From: Glandiceps talaboti
Lineage: Eukaryota; Hemichordata; Enteropneusta; Spengelidae
Length of the DNA: 64,000 nucleotides
Reading direction: 5' to 3'
Assembly: GCF_964340395.1 (NCBI RefSeq)
Contig: NC_135570.1
Coordinates: 4,282,822 to 4,346,821 of the forward strand
Each line of letters begins with the position of its first letter. Position 1 is the first letter of the stretch. Positions 62,293-64,000 of the stretch are shown here, piece by piece. The notes beneath the pieces were generated by a model. The model was not told the origin of the DNA and made no database searches. It saw nothing but the letters and a program-made list of their open reading frames with translations. The translations under genes were made by a program, and so were the position numbers.

Positions 62293-64000
62293 CAGATAGA
62301 GAACGATCTCGATGGATGGATAGACAGACAGATAGATAGATAGATAGATAGATCTCGCATGGTAGGGAGGGTTGTCCATATGCTTCAATTTTTATATACT
62401 TGAATAATTGAGTAGTAATGCAGCAAACTTTTAGAAATAACTATGAGAACATTTCCACTACAGTCAACTGAGAAATAGTGACTCAGGGACATGACTACAT
62501 ATGTACAAGTACAAGCTAGGAGTAGTCTACAAACCATGTATGTAGTTTTGTTTTCTACAATCTCTTTCTCTATACCGTACTGTCAAATGGCTTTCACTAT
62601 CCTGACATTCTGTTCTTACCACCACATGTGGTAGTGTAATGCTATATGGAGCATATACCACATTCTCACATGACTTACTTTAAGACTGGAGTTTGTAGTA
62701 AACTGAATGAAGTAACCAATTACAACCACCTGTCAGTGTGTGATACATTACGACTGAGATGAGCTGTTCACCCTTTCCCCAACAGGAGATTTAGCTACAT
62801 TTTCATAGAATTTGTCCGTTTGACTATAAGTGGAGAGGGAGAGATCATGGAAAATGAGCCCACACATATAGTTTTTAGACTAGCTGGGAGTGAAACACAG
62901 CAGTAAATGAGGAATAAAAATAAAACATTGCAATGTCAGTTAATGGTCCTAAATATTAAATGTAGTGGAAAATATTTATTGTGATTGTTTATAGTCTCAA
63001 TCTTATCTTGTCTGTAAGGTACGTCATGACAGCGCCCTCATTGTCATATGTATTTTTTCATTTACAGTAGGAAGCGTCGCCATGGTCACCATCATGAAGA
63101 ACCAACAGAGCTGCCACCATTCCAAGGGTAAGTAAAAAGTGTTGTAATCTCTATCTAATAAATTAATGAAATTTTGTTTTGTTACGTTTTTTAGCCATTC
63201 TGTTTATATTTCATCACCATGACTACAGTACCATTATGTCGTTAAGGGACGATTGCACAATGTCACAGGGGGAGGGGATGGGGTCTGGCATCAATGTGAT
63301 TGCTGAACTTCATTTTCGTACTTCTAACCAAATTTCGAAAACTTTCACACCTTCAATGATAAAAGCTTCTATATTTACTAGTGAGATGTTGATAAGTTGA
63401 TAAAAATTTCCCATCATCTCAGTAAACAGGTTCATAAGGCTGGTACTTTGTTTATAGTATCAATTGTAGTGGTGTGACTGCTACACTTTTTATAATGGTT
63501 TATGTCATATATAAACATGTGATGTCATATTGGGGGAAGGAGTTTTGCGATCGTCCATAATGCTTGTGACGAGATTGACGTGTCAAGTACTGTACACCGA
63601 TTTATTTTGGCGAATGAAAAATTTAATGGAATAGCAATGCAGGATGTGTTAGGCACACTACAAAACTCTTCTTTCAAATTGTGTGTGGTGGGGGGGGGGG
63701 GGGGGTGTTTTTATAAAAATACCAAGAACAGGATTTTAATTTGGCATTTGGTGAACAGTACTAGGGGGAAGTAGACACCACTTGTCAATAACTCATCCCG
63801 TATTGTGTTAAAAATGAATTAGTTTCAAACCATATGCTTATTTTTTCATATTTTAGGAACTTTACAATAGATTTGTATTATCGCAATGATTCAAGTGAAC
63901 ATGATCCTCTTCCCCTCATCATGAAAAAGTGTGGGTCACCTTGCCATTTGGAGGATTTCATGACGTTAACAGCGGATGTCAGACTAAATAGTGAGGAATG
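28066..64000 (+). CDS. Histidine acid phosphatase (lysosomal/prostatic type), 3' end outside window
   Basis: Exons: 1 28066-28170, 2a 45294-45389 or 2b 46112-46207, 3 49698-49946, 4 51249-51341, 5 56546-56641, 6 57660-57789, 7 58872-58960, 8a 59999-60111 or 8b 61398-61513, 9 63068-63127, 10 63857->64000. Using one exon of each pair gives an uninterrupted frame of about 390 aa so far (family about 420). Exon 1 encodes a signal peptide (hydrophobic [12 protein letters not shown]). The next join gives [13 protein letters not shown], the phosphate-binding RHGxRxP loop with the catalytic His. Exon 3 has [20 protein letters not shown] and WQPIPVHT; exon 8 supplies the catalytic-acid HD; exon 10 has IDLYYRND and two Cys typical of the C-terminal disulfide. 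Several N-x-S/T sites fit a secreted or lysosomal glycoprotein. A membrane tail, if any, lies beyond 64000. Predicted role: phosphomonoester hydrolysis at acid pH. Whether it is closer to ACP2 or ACP3 cannot be told here. Confidence 0.92.
28656..28943 (-). repeat. 3' LTR of the retrotransposon
   Basis: Read on the minus strand it starts TGTGGTATTTGCCGACTACT and ends AAATTACTTCA. By line-by-line comparison I see no difference from the 5' LTR. It contains a 12-bp inverted repeat (GGTATTTGCCGA / TCGGCAAATACC) near its U3 end and an AT-rich stretch (TAAATATATTGG) that could serve as a promoter element. Confidence 0.95.
28944..28956 (-). other. Polypurine tract
   Basis: On the minus strand GGACGGGGGAGAG abuts the 3' LTR start TGTGG directly. 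This is the position and composition expected for the primer of plus-strand synthesis. Confidence 0.8.
28957..29200 (-). other. Retrotransposon 3' untranslated segment with a (TA)n run
   Basis: Lies between the stop of the TatD frame and the polypurine tract. It has a TA microsatellite at about 29029-29054, a T-rich run and a G-rich run near 28976-28987. No coding signal. Confidence 0.7.
29201..31003 (-). CDS. Retrotransposon third ORF, 3' part: zinc finger plus TatD-family nuclease
   Basis: 600 aa from the ATG at 31003. Residues 109-129 form a C2H2-like finger (C-x4-C-x9-H-x4-[21 protein letters not shown]). From about residue 326 a TatD metal-dependent hydrolase begins, with every ligand of the family in place: YDSHFHLD (H333, H335), GEVGLDW (E430), LVLHLRG (H465), IHLHCFLG (H499) and [11 protein letters not shown] (D550). 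The domain ends at the C-terminus (NTRHLYGF) as in cellular TatD proteins. TatD enzymes are DNA/RNA 3'-5' exonucleases or endonucleases, so this one looks catalytically competent. The ATG lies inside the 152-bp duplication described separately; the frame was probably once continuous with the ORF at 31225-32334. Residues 1-330 are basic or Pro/Ser-rich and mostly disordered. Its role in the element is unknown. Confidence 0.85.
   Translation of the reverse strand: MVSSQRLTEGQPEVTRGISKSRRRRRKKNPGQTNPRVSSEVSPPVGTPKERAISPGRKFSEMKVTFRSEGEVGPRRVTVGKGRSNPAEPSPLIHPPQTRGRMPPGTVLCPIPECGEKCKKLKEHMFLKHIPPALWESDHPMVRNKVSSALRMLRDCILGEGRPGSDPAVELVSLLKSAEHLRIPAGALITDNYLPVMRRLCMEFGWAPIPQRFTLSPPNSPAVLVHWRVILTLLLFLTEEQRAAFATMFGEPVSVGQLVRMTASPSVMSQRGGQPRSARSATVSAPPVEGERSARANVVEQATPAPPSQGVSVPGQSLRGSLPPARLRAYDSHFHLDRILSAWRTGQRRPSNSDEVVSAPSVPKPKHMVEVLGGVEVYCDPGSYPTLPSANNRWKVAVGIHPKHAGRVAPQSLHRLRELVRSPHVAALGEVGLDWSVAKKKWQDQEVVLCQALQMCTPGKPLVLHLRGASSDVCAAGPSQRALQLVRTHCDLAQPIHLHCFLGSPALVRQWTEAFPHCYFGYTAMVSRFSPLQKEALRVVPGNRLLIETDSPYLPVPGNPRLNTPIYIGDVAALVADCRGITLAQVLDLTVRNTRHLYGF
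30918..31069 (-). repeat. 152-bp direct duplication, copy 1
   Basis: It appears identical to 31268-31419 (both start TTTTTCTTCCTCCTACGCCT and end CCGAGACCT on the plus strand). It encodes the same peptide in both ORF fragments, so the duplication arose inside one reading frame. Confidence 0.92.
31071..31243. repeat. Inverted 173-bp fragment of gag inserted in the third ORF
   Basis: GTCTAGGACTGGTAGTACTT onward to TACCCCTACTACC is the reverse complement of gag DNA at 37894-38066, apparently without mismatch. It lies between the two 152-bp duplicates, followed by 24 bp of filler (31244-31267). The inversion brings stop codons into the third frame. Confidence 0.92.
31225..32334 (-). CDS. Retrotransposon third ORF, 5' part
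   Basis: 369 aa. The ATG at 32334-32332 comes 8 nt after the Pol stop (TAA-TCTGTTGC-ATG) in another frame, which suggests termination-reinitiation or a separate mRNA. The N-terminal 130 residues are basic and helical ([38 protein letters not shown]). The middle is acidic, Pro/Ser-rich. The end is Arg-rich ([12 protein letters not shown]) and runs into the duplicated segment. The last 13 or so residues come from the inverted gag piece and are not native. I recognise no domain. It is most likely the N-terminal portion of the TatD-containing protein. Confidence 0.75.
   Translation of the reverse strand: MELPLSLRDISQELKMNDSSPTKREWQQERVPGASRKEQDRKPETGEEALRRVQRSTRMKVLMTWSRLTDALATSPLIEKKQALKGQYQIARRVGNWYWVSKIRQEADLRLGIDRTWIDANLIHTSRRQMRWQETPKPKKRYVADYSVPDDGMVKDYRTKFPEIVESWQRPSEHSDQSQGAALEAVLPVVHNQKELPPEGTDVAQMDHSGLVPSFEDSRPLGDPSALEEHLSLAAAAPLEEVVEASEGGCFLPASHEIEDEMPALEGPSSPPSVAIPNREEFPMGWESGVISAEDSSQRVRRRRRRSRGTAREKRGRRARALASPPTMVSSQRLTEGQPEVTRGISKSRRRRRKKNRTLVVSRTVVGVR
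31268..31419 (-). repeat. 152-bp direct duplication, copy 2
   Basis: Partner of 30918-31069. On the plus strand it continues into CTCCTCCTACGCC, the presumably native Arg-rich coding sequence, so the native junction is on this side for the N-terminal half. Confidence 0.92.
32343..36581 (-). CDS. pol: Retrotransposon Pol: protease, RT, RNase H, integrase, C-terminal PHD finger
   Basis: About 1412 aa, one frame behind gag (-1); the frame is open back to about 36630, overlapping the gag end. Aspartic protease: [13 protein letters not shown] (D83; DTA rather than the commoner DTG/DSG). [14 protein letters not shown] at about 401, [14 protein letters not shown] at about 469, FLDD at 501-504. RNase [10 protein letters not shown] at about 644 and [10 protein letters not shown] at about 714. 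A Cys cluster [12 protein letters not shown] lies at about 783-794. Integrase: H-x3-7-H/C-x2-C zinc finger around [19 protein letters not shown], then D1060, D1120 and E1156 (D,D35E spacing intact), followed by a GPG-containing C-terminal module. Residues 1364-1412 form a PHD finger: C4-H-C3 ligands with [13 protein letters not shown], very like PHDs that read H3K4me3. There is no chromodomain. All catalytic residues are present. Confidence 0.95.
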   Translation of the reverse strand: MTRLVKGQSSPCNGIPSSASPFNEDMTERVDSPKLQQIKNQAEQIIASHANDADEVTVCQLQSGSMYSIPISVQGHSSYAVIDTAAEVTIISDTLYNKIKVKPPVIKSVTMQTAGRDLKMKGFIIGPVELGLGKSSFWEKVYVAPIGNEMLLGLDFLKSNGAKLDLLNGRLQIGTEIISMSFDNRPAPPRIAKVTVTRRTDIPPNSVVRLPCTISEQMSDYLVEPVEGLKVMVPKTLHSGGSMPKICVVNPSVEPVVLHKGKVIAQAAEADHIPFEKAPEPTSETITDWQIPEHLQDLYERSISNLNLEQAKQVKQLLYENSDVFAKNDFDLGNFTALEHEIDTGDARPSKERMRRTPMCFANEEEAHLNKMLDSKVIRPSTSDWASAPVLVRKRDGSVRWCIDYRSLNQNTMKDVFPLPLVDECFDALSGHSWYTKLDANSAYWQVKINAADCKKTAFTTKYGLYEFTRMPFGLCNAPATFSRVMNLVLRGLEWDIVLAFLDDILVLGTCFENHLCNLRMVFERLREFQLKLKPRKCELFQRQVVFLGRIVKDGKVELEQESIKVIRDWPIPKNVRGVQRFLGFANYHRAFIKDLAKMAIPLYCLTGEKPFSWGQEHTDAFEQIKLALSSAPVITLANRQDPFILDTDASDFAIGAELLQVQDGVERVVSYGSYSLTAEQRRYCTTRKELLAVIRFTRQFKHYLLGNYFTVRTDHNSLTWLLRFKEPQGQIARWLEELSQYHLTVQHRPGSKHVNADALSRMYHDNPCPDFSFQVNPENLPCGGCPYCTRAHCNWYKFQEDVDDVIPLAAVSPLEEVLNEPKCELVRPMQDSVTSQVGVHNHHPLWPWEPDQKVNWDPESISQPNDSLYDSLYPDIDIVKISEPGPRLCVVTRFRGKNTGMSFLGYQDVDIEEAQGKDPNLQDLLQWLKVGTKPRDKDIFLASPSRKYYWINRDLFYLDGGVIKKKGIDDNLAVLVVPGAMQTELITLHHDIPAAGHQGMTRTRAKVREKYFWHGMSKDINHFISSCPICNKSKKPVRKAKCQLTQYHAGSPMERVHLDFLGPLPKTTAGNEYILMMVDQFTKWVECIPLPSQTAEVTAQAAVNGFFSRFGYPFEIFSDQGPNFESKLFTAICEVLQIHKARTTPYRPSANGQVERFNRTLMDAVRCFVSKSQTDWDLYLPQIAGALRSCVNRSTGFTPNKLMLGREINQPADLIFNIKEEDTDSPQGQIQYITDLERAIHTAHEVARSILKSSQERMKRDYDLRVNMHPYKVGDYVYILESATAKGKSRKLSQPWKGPGLIITKLTPYLYKIKFQRAIVTANHDRIKLCKSRDKPSWILRFKNNLNKHSQGKPLVSDANDTVLYCTCRKPYRGEFMIQCDSCYEWYHGTCVAVTSREAQKIKEYTCPTCK
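32346..32492 (-). other. PHD finger coding segment at the Pol C-terminus
   Basis: The last 49 codons: [29 protein letters not shown], then EYTCPTCK. Eight zinc ligands in C-x-C...C-x2-C...H-x2-C...C-x2-C order. The acidic/aromatic FMIQCD-x-C-x-x-W(Y)H pattern resembles PHDs of the PHF2/PHF8 type, which bind trimethylated H3K4. Inference: it tethers the integrase to active promoters, as chromodomains do for chromoviruses. Confidence 0.85.
36584..38632 (-). CDS. gag: Retrotransposon Gag with N-terminal helix-hairpin-helix domain
   Basis: 682 aa, ATG at 38632-38630, TAG at 36586-36584. Residues about 7-55 look like a ComEA-type helix-hairpin-helix: [20 protein letters not shown], then EAIINLRD and a second half [10 protein letters not shown]. 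Residues about 121-150 are a threonine run (GTT repeats on the plus strand). Residues 195-300 are Pro/Tyr/Gln-rich. The capsid-like region is at about 375-535 ([38 protein letters not shown]). A single zinc knuckle [14 protein letters not shown] (C-x2-C-x4-H-x4-C) is at 641-654. Gag packages the RNA. An HhH domain is unusual there, as it normally binds DNA backbones. Confidence 0.92.
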   Translation of the reverse strand: MEYNPLYINICSQRELLTVSNIGKKTAEAIINLRDAIGDLKFENLRELPHFKVSNDFLNRVDFTPASALQATPEIDDNLGLDMAAALTPSTDQPYDLSTSSHMSAVSPLTGGGGLVDTSITPPPTTTTTTTTAVTTTTTTTTTTKPTMTMTSAAPTTSVYQPTGDPTIDSVVRVIDSRVHPSEGQPAVRSRTGSTYGNPRGGYSVGSRLPGPPQLNTIATPNIPWGRPEQQYMYPPTYPYLSYPYYQPMPMQQPFMPYMVQPQPPTYYPGYMPHVSDGPVRGGVASTSVQSTPMNPLPSFHMSDYTVSPDTGVQGGADRQSPVMATPAQVPQGHPVSSLFQGTAPASVTPLPYPHPRSTGEREYAGPSNRPARIPKTVTYDGVGKWRPFYIIFTKLADSFEWTAQERRDQLCWCLTGKARDFYALLLDQEAEIDYFTLVKNMGRRFGDQELPETALIKFQQCKQEHSETLRDWADRVMSLATVAFSSVPKREVEQYMVLKFLQSCWDKEAGRTVAILKPSTLGEALERVKWCQYVNTSISDRAPRPQVRFATSDMDADGDLVRAQALSVNSVHTGQQVVRQEKSGDQSSRVGDIDRRLKNLESCLADLTQQLSTVTQHIGSLVSNRSPQRSSSPKRTSEGCFRCGSMEHYIRDCPSVSPMRSRSPPRSNNFSGNTKGSTYQA
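36586..36630 (-). promoter_or_regulatory. Gag-Pol -1 frame overlap (candidate frameshift window)
   Basis: The pol frame has a stop at about 36633 and is then open, while gag ends at 36586, leaving roughly 45 nt in which a -1 shift would fuse them. It contains a T5 run (plus-strand A at 36619-36623) but no textbook X-XXY-YYZ heptamer. Pol has no early ATG, so a shift is more likely than reinitiation. Confidence 0.5.
38633..40004 (-). other. Retrotransposon leader with an internal tandem duplication
   Basis: About 1.4 kb between the primer-binding site and the gag ATG, without a long open frame. Two diverged copies of about 120 bp lie about 180 bp apart: 39649-39765 and 39828-39945, sharing TAGTACGAAG, CGACGCAGTTCGTACT and AACGTCGCCTTTTT. 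The likely packaging/leader region. Confidence 0.7.
40005..40022 (-). other. Primer-binding site, tRNA-Ser-like
   Basis: On the minus strand, one base after the 5' LTR end, TGGCGCTGCGACTTTTTC begins. TGG plus GCGCTGCGA would pair with a tRNA 3' end ...TCGCAGCGCCA, the form of a serine tRNA acceptor. The tRNA identity is inferred from general knowledge and not checked against this genome. Confidence 0.6.
40024..40311 (-). repeat. 5' LTR of the retrotransposon
   Basis: 288 bp, apparently identical to the 3' LTR at 28656-28943, with the same TG...CA ends, followed by the GTTG target duplication at 40312-40315. Confidence 0.95.
40990..41020 (+). repeat. Interstitial telomere-like repeat (TTAGGG)n
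   Basis: AGGTTAGGGTTAGGGTTAG followed by TTAGGGTTAGTGAG: three to four TTAGGG units with one slipped copy. Short, so probably a repair scar or chance expansion. Confidence 0.8.
42310..42412. repeat. Dispersed foldback repeat family F
   Basis: TTCTTCATTCAGCTGGAAAA at the left and ATTTTCCTTGGCTGAATGAA at the right are inverted; between them is CCCCCTAGGTCACTCAT. A related copy lies at about 56960-57068 (CCCCTTAGGTCACTTGTATT, then TTCCTTGGCTGAATGAAGAC). Confidence 0.55.
43896..44136. mobile_element. MITE family B, copy 1 (TA target duplication)
   Basis: GGGAACTTGCAA at the left and TTGCAAGTTCCC at the right are inverted ends, both flanked by TA. The interior has GCATCATGGGAAATGTGATA and ATTTATCGGTAGCT-like DNA. 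TA duplication and short ends suggest mobilisation by a Tc1/mariner-type transposase. The second copy is at 54750-54987. Confidence 0.85.
44534..44897 (+). pseudogene. LINE remnant, C-terminal end of reverse transcriptase ORF
   Basis: Reads [32 protein letters not shown] in one frame up to a stop near 44697, and in a shifted frame [19 protein letters not shown] with stop at 44895-44897. These are the usual last motifs of CR1/L2-like LINE ORF2 proteins. Several frameshifts and stops show it is dead. Confidence 0.75.
45294..45389 (+). CDS. Acid phosphatase exon 2a (RHG exon, version 1)
   Basis: 96 nt, phase 0 at both ends, encoding [20 protein letters not shown] then [12 protein letters not shown], with TTTATTGCAG acceptor and GTAAGT donor. 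It carries the catalytic His loop. It differs from exon 2b at five of 32 residues (T/A, H/Q, N/T, I/V, L/F). Confidence 0.93.
45408..45898. repeat. Long imperfect palindrome between exons 2a and 2b
   Basis: Arm 1 (about 45408-45560) contains TTGGGATGTTTACAAACATG, AGATATGTCTTCGTTTAATC and TTCTCTTTCTGTCC. Arm 2 (about 45725-45898) contains their inverted forms, such as GTTTGTAAACATCCCAAAAG, AAACCAAGATATA and GGGACAGAAAGA. This foldback fills most of the 722-nt intron and would form a large hairpin in the pre-mRNA. Probably a MITE. Confidence 0.75.
46112..46207 (+). CDS. Acid phosphatase exon 2b (RHG exon, version 2)
   Basis: 96 nt, phase 0 at both ends, encoding [20 protein letters not shown] then [12 protein letters not shown], with good acceptor (TTTTTGACTACAG) and donor (GTAAGT). 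Equally intact as 2a, so it is a real alternative and not a decayed copy. Inclusion of both would keep frame but duplicate the catalytic loop. Confidence 0.93.
46445..47182. repeat. 75-bp tandem array with inverted copies upstream (amplified MITE end)
   Basis: From about 46780 to 47182 a 75-bp unit (GACTTGTGAATGGGTTGTAA, CAGTGATAAAGAGTGGTTCT, then a C-rich tail) repeats nearly six times. At 46595-46630 and 46448-46490, CAACCACTTTATCACTGCTA and CCACACGTTATCTCTATTACCACC run in inverted orientation. The open frames on both strands come from the period being a multiple of three. Confidence 0.85.
47801..47882. repeat. (AG)n followed by (ACAG)n microsatellite
   Basis: AG run from about 47801 to 47842, then CAGA/ACAG units to 47882. 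Simple sequence only. Confidence 0.97.
48062..49502. repeat. 1.44-kb minisatellite of 22-24-bp units
   Basis: Around 60 copies of AGAGCTAGAGACACAGAGTTGTAA (24 bp) and shorter variants lacking CACA (22 bp) or more, with G/T, A/G and length variants mixed. The unit is purine-rich on the plus strand, so the transcript of this intron (between exons 2b and 3) is nearly free of pyrimidine tracts here. It ends about 195 bp before exon 3. Confidence 0.95.
50140..50489. mobile_element. MITE family C, copy 2
   Basis: Starts TTAAAGTGGCCATATGGATG and ends CATCCATATGGCCAGTTTAA; the arms pair through AACAATTTTATCATG / CATGATAAAATTGTT. Same family as 20170-20528. Confidence 0.85.
50490..50609 (+). pseudogene. 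LINE remnant, last codons of reverse transcriptase ORF
   Basis: Reads [20 protein letters not shown] then [17 protein letters not shown] and stop. The pattern (F..GAK.WNS.P...K....L..FK..LK.YL) is the standard C-terminal end of many LINE ORF2 proteins. Only this tail is left, directly beside MITE C, which may have inserted into it. Confidence 0.7.
50900..51062. mobile_element. MITE family A fragment
   Basis: GGGCCATTGCATCATGGGAG, GATAATTCATGACGCCTAAG, TGCCTTTATGTGGCATTCCC: inner and right-hand family A modules, without the left arm. Followed by two poly-C runs at about 51087-51100 and 51122-51137. Confidence 0.6.
51375..51402. mobile_element. MITE family C terminal fragment
   Basis: TTTAAAGTGGCCATATGGATG then AGGATTGG matches the end of family C. 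It starts 33 bp after exon 4. Confidence 0.6.
51597..54597. mobile_element. Large non-autonomous inverted-repeat transposon inside MITE A
   Basis: Segments near the left (AAAATTGGACT-type DNA at 51800-51875 read in reverse; GCCAGGCATGCTGTAATCCT at about 52270) reappear inverted near the right (CATTGGACTGAAACGTAAAA at about 54043; GGAGTTACAGCATGCCTGGC at about 53895). Outermost ends share TAGCTATGACCCAAA / GGGTAATCATAGCTA. A further foldback at about 54215-54590 (GATTAAAATCCGATGCAGTG versus CTACATTTGATTTTAATC) lies at the right end. The interior (52.4-53.8 kb) has no transposase frame. Confidence 0.55.
53290..53334. repeat. (CAA)n microsatellite
   Basis: About 15 CAA units inside the large inverted-repeat element; a TGAAT-type short repeat also lies at about 53030-53068. 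Confidence 0.97.
54750..54987. mobile_element. MITE family B, copy 2, nested in MITE A
   Basis: Ends GGGAACTTGCAA / TTGCAAGTTCCC, TA on each side (54748-54749 and 54988-54989). The surrounding DNA, GAGTTTCAA before and TTGATGTTTCT after, is family A sequence, so B inserted into A. Close to the copy at 43896-44136. Confidence 0.85.
55920..56170. repeat. Dispersed repeat family G, copy 1
   Basis: AATCCAATATGGCTGCCAAA, TTTCCTTGAAGACATGATAG, TGAAACCCCAAAT and AATTTGTCCCAGG recur in the same order at 59650-59905. Not coding. Ends undetermined. Confidence 0.75.
56403..56434. repeat. (GGTCA)n microsatellite
   Basis: Six or so GTCAG/GGTCA units in intron 4, about 110 bp before exon 5. AGGTCA-type half sites could bind nuclear receptors, but the run looks like simple sequence. 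Confidence 0.85.
56960..57068. repeat. Dispersed foldback repeat family F, copy 2
   Basis: CTTAGTTCAGCCAAGTAATA to TTCCTTGGCTGAATGAAGAC, with the shared core CTTAGGTCACTTGTATT. Counterpart of 42310-42412. Confidence 0.5.
57810..58172. repeat. 69-75-bp tandem repeat, 5 copies, in intron 6
   Basis: Unit: AATAGACCTTTATAATGAAG, TGTGCCATCATCCTAGACT, GCAAAGTCTGTAAGACTG plus a variable GGTGACAAACATC tail. The first copy begins about 20 bp after exon 6, so the donor region is close to the array. Confidence 0.93.
58688..58830. repeat. (CA)n microsatellite close to exon 7
   Basis: CA run on the plus (sense) strand with one ATACGCATGCATG interruption, ending 41 bp before exon 7. Intronic CA repeats near acceptors can recruit hnRNP L in vertebrates; an effect here is only possible. 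Confidence 0.97.
59650..59905. repeat. Dispersed repeat family G, copy 2
   Basis: AATCCAATATGGCCACCAAA, ATGATTTCCTTGGAAACAAG, TGAAACCCCAAATTTCTC and AATTTGTCCCAGGTTGCA, parallel to 55920-56170. Ends about 95 bp before exon 8a. Confidence 0.75.
59999..60111 (+). CDS. Acid phosphatase exon 8a (HD exon, version 1)
   Basis: 113 nt, entering in phase 0 and leaving in phase 2. Encodes [20 protein letters not shown] then [20 protein letters not shown] is the canonical catalytic-acid motif. Acceptor TTTGTCAG, donor GTGATT (weak). Mutually exclusive with 8b by frame. Confidence 0.92.
60128..61024. repeat. 54-bp tandem array and an inverted end (amplified MITE D)
   Basis: From 60148 to about 60665 a 54-bp unit (ACAACCCTTCTCACTGAACT, GTTACAACTCAGTGAATGGT, CCAACCACAGAATT) repeats about 9.5 times. 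At about 60993-61024, GTTGTAACAGTTTTGTTAGA then AAGGTTGTAAT is the same end inverted. The unit equals the end of MITE D in the C2orf81 3' UTR. It fills half the intron between exons 8a and 8b, starting 17-40 bp after the 8a donor. Confidence 0.85.
60833..60975. repeat. Direct duplication of about 70 bp
   Basis: CTGCAAAACATTCAGGTAGG, CTGTACAGTGAATAGTATTC and TATGCAATGAAGTCT occur twice in a row, 70-odd bases apart. Intronic. Confidence 0.9.
61398..61513 (+). CDS. Acid phosphatase exon 8b (HD exon, version 2)
   Basis: 116 nt, phase 0 in and phase 2 out, one codon longer than 8a. Encodes [20 protein letters not shown] then [18 protein letters not shown]. The catalytic Asp is kept, but the residue after it is His instead of Thr, and about half the positions differ from 8a. 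The duplication is therefore much older than that of exon 2. Acceptor TGTAACCAG, donor GTGCAT (weak). Confidence 0.92.
61583..62005. mobile_element. MITE family A, full-length reference copy
   Basis: Left end GGGGGAAACCACTCCAGGAA, ATAAATGCATTTTCAT... and right end ...AAAATTCCTTTATTTCCTGG with ACCCCTG beyond are inverted repeats. Inside, two inverted GTGGGCCACATTGCATCATG / ATGATGCAATGTGGCCCAC blocks and CATGATTCCTAAGTGC. About 423 bp; noncoding. It starts 70 bp after exon 8b. Confidence 0.85.
62217..62352. repeat. (GATA)n / (TAGA)n microsatellite
   Basis: GATA-type tract interrupted by GAGAACGATCTCGATGGATG. Simple sequence; frames in it are not genes. Confidence 0.97.
62695..62800. repeat. 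Dispersed repeat fragment related to 4100-4220
   Basis: AAACTGAATGAAGTAACCAA, TTACAACCACCTGTCAGTGT and AACAGGAGATTTAGCTA match the foldback element near 4.1 kb in order and spacing. Confidence 0.65.
63068..63127 (+). CDS. Acid phosphatase exon 9: 60-nt His/Arg-rich cassette
   Basis: Enters and leaves in phase 2 and adds [20 protein letters not shown] between the end of exon 8 and [11 protein letters not shown] of exon 10. Known ACP2/ACP3 proteins join these parts directly, so the cassette is an insertion in a surface loop after the catalytic HD region. Because it is 60 nt and symmetric, skipping keeps the frame. RKRR is also a possible furin-type site. Confidence 0.8.

Overview
The window is nuclear DNA of an animal. 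Genes are split by long introns with GT/AG boundaries and joined by consistent phases. The noncoding DNA is AT-rich and full of short inverted-repeat transposons, minisatellites and microsatellites, plus a tRNA-derived SINE and LINE remnants. Gene content (ZFAND4, ENKD1, a C2orf81/DUF4639 homologue, a lysosomal/prostatic-type acid phosphatase) fits a ciliated, probably marine invertebrate such as a non-vertebrate deuterostome or a lophotrochozoan. The species cannot be fixed from sequence alone.

Layout. 1-4570 (+): the last five exons of ZFAND4. 4571-13675: intergenic space between two convergent genes, holding tandem arrays and MITEs but no supported gene. 13676-18543 (-): ENKD1, seven exons, complete. 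18544-19255: a short divergent promoter with an RFX X-box-like site. 19256-26343 (+): the C2orf81 homologue, nine exons, complete. 28066 to beyond 64000 (+): a histidine acid phosphatase gene whose 3' end lies outside the window.

Two things stand out. First, intron 1 of the phosphatase carries an 11.66-kb antisense Ty3/gypsy-type LTR retrotransposon (28656-40311) with identical 288-bp LTRs, a 4-bp target duplication, a PBS and a polypurine tract. It has unusual coding capacity: a helix-hairpin-helix domain at the Gag N-terminus, a PHD finger after the integrase, and downstream of Pol a third reading frame ending in a TatD-family metal nuclease with all its ligands. That third frame is split by an inverted fragment of gag flanked by a 152-bp direct duplication.

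Second, the phosphatase gene has duplicated exons for both halves of its active site: two versions of the RHG exon (2a/2b) and two of the HD exon (8a/8b), plus a 60-nt His/Arg-rich cassette (exon 9). Phases mean only one of 8a/8b can be used in frame. Up to eight full-length isoforms are possible.

ENKD1 is a centrosome/cilium protein, and the C2orf81 homologue is plausibly ciliary too. Their head-to-head arrangement around an X-box-like site suggests co-regulation in ciliated cells. In three places one terminal repeat of a MITE seems to have been amplified into a tandem array, and a three-level nest of transposons lies at 51.4-55.1 kb. All alignments here were made by eye.
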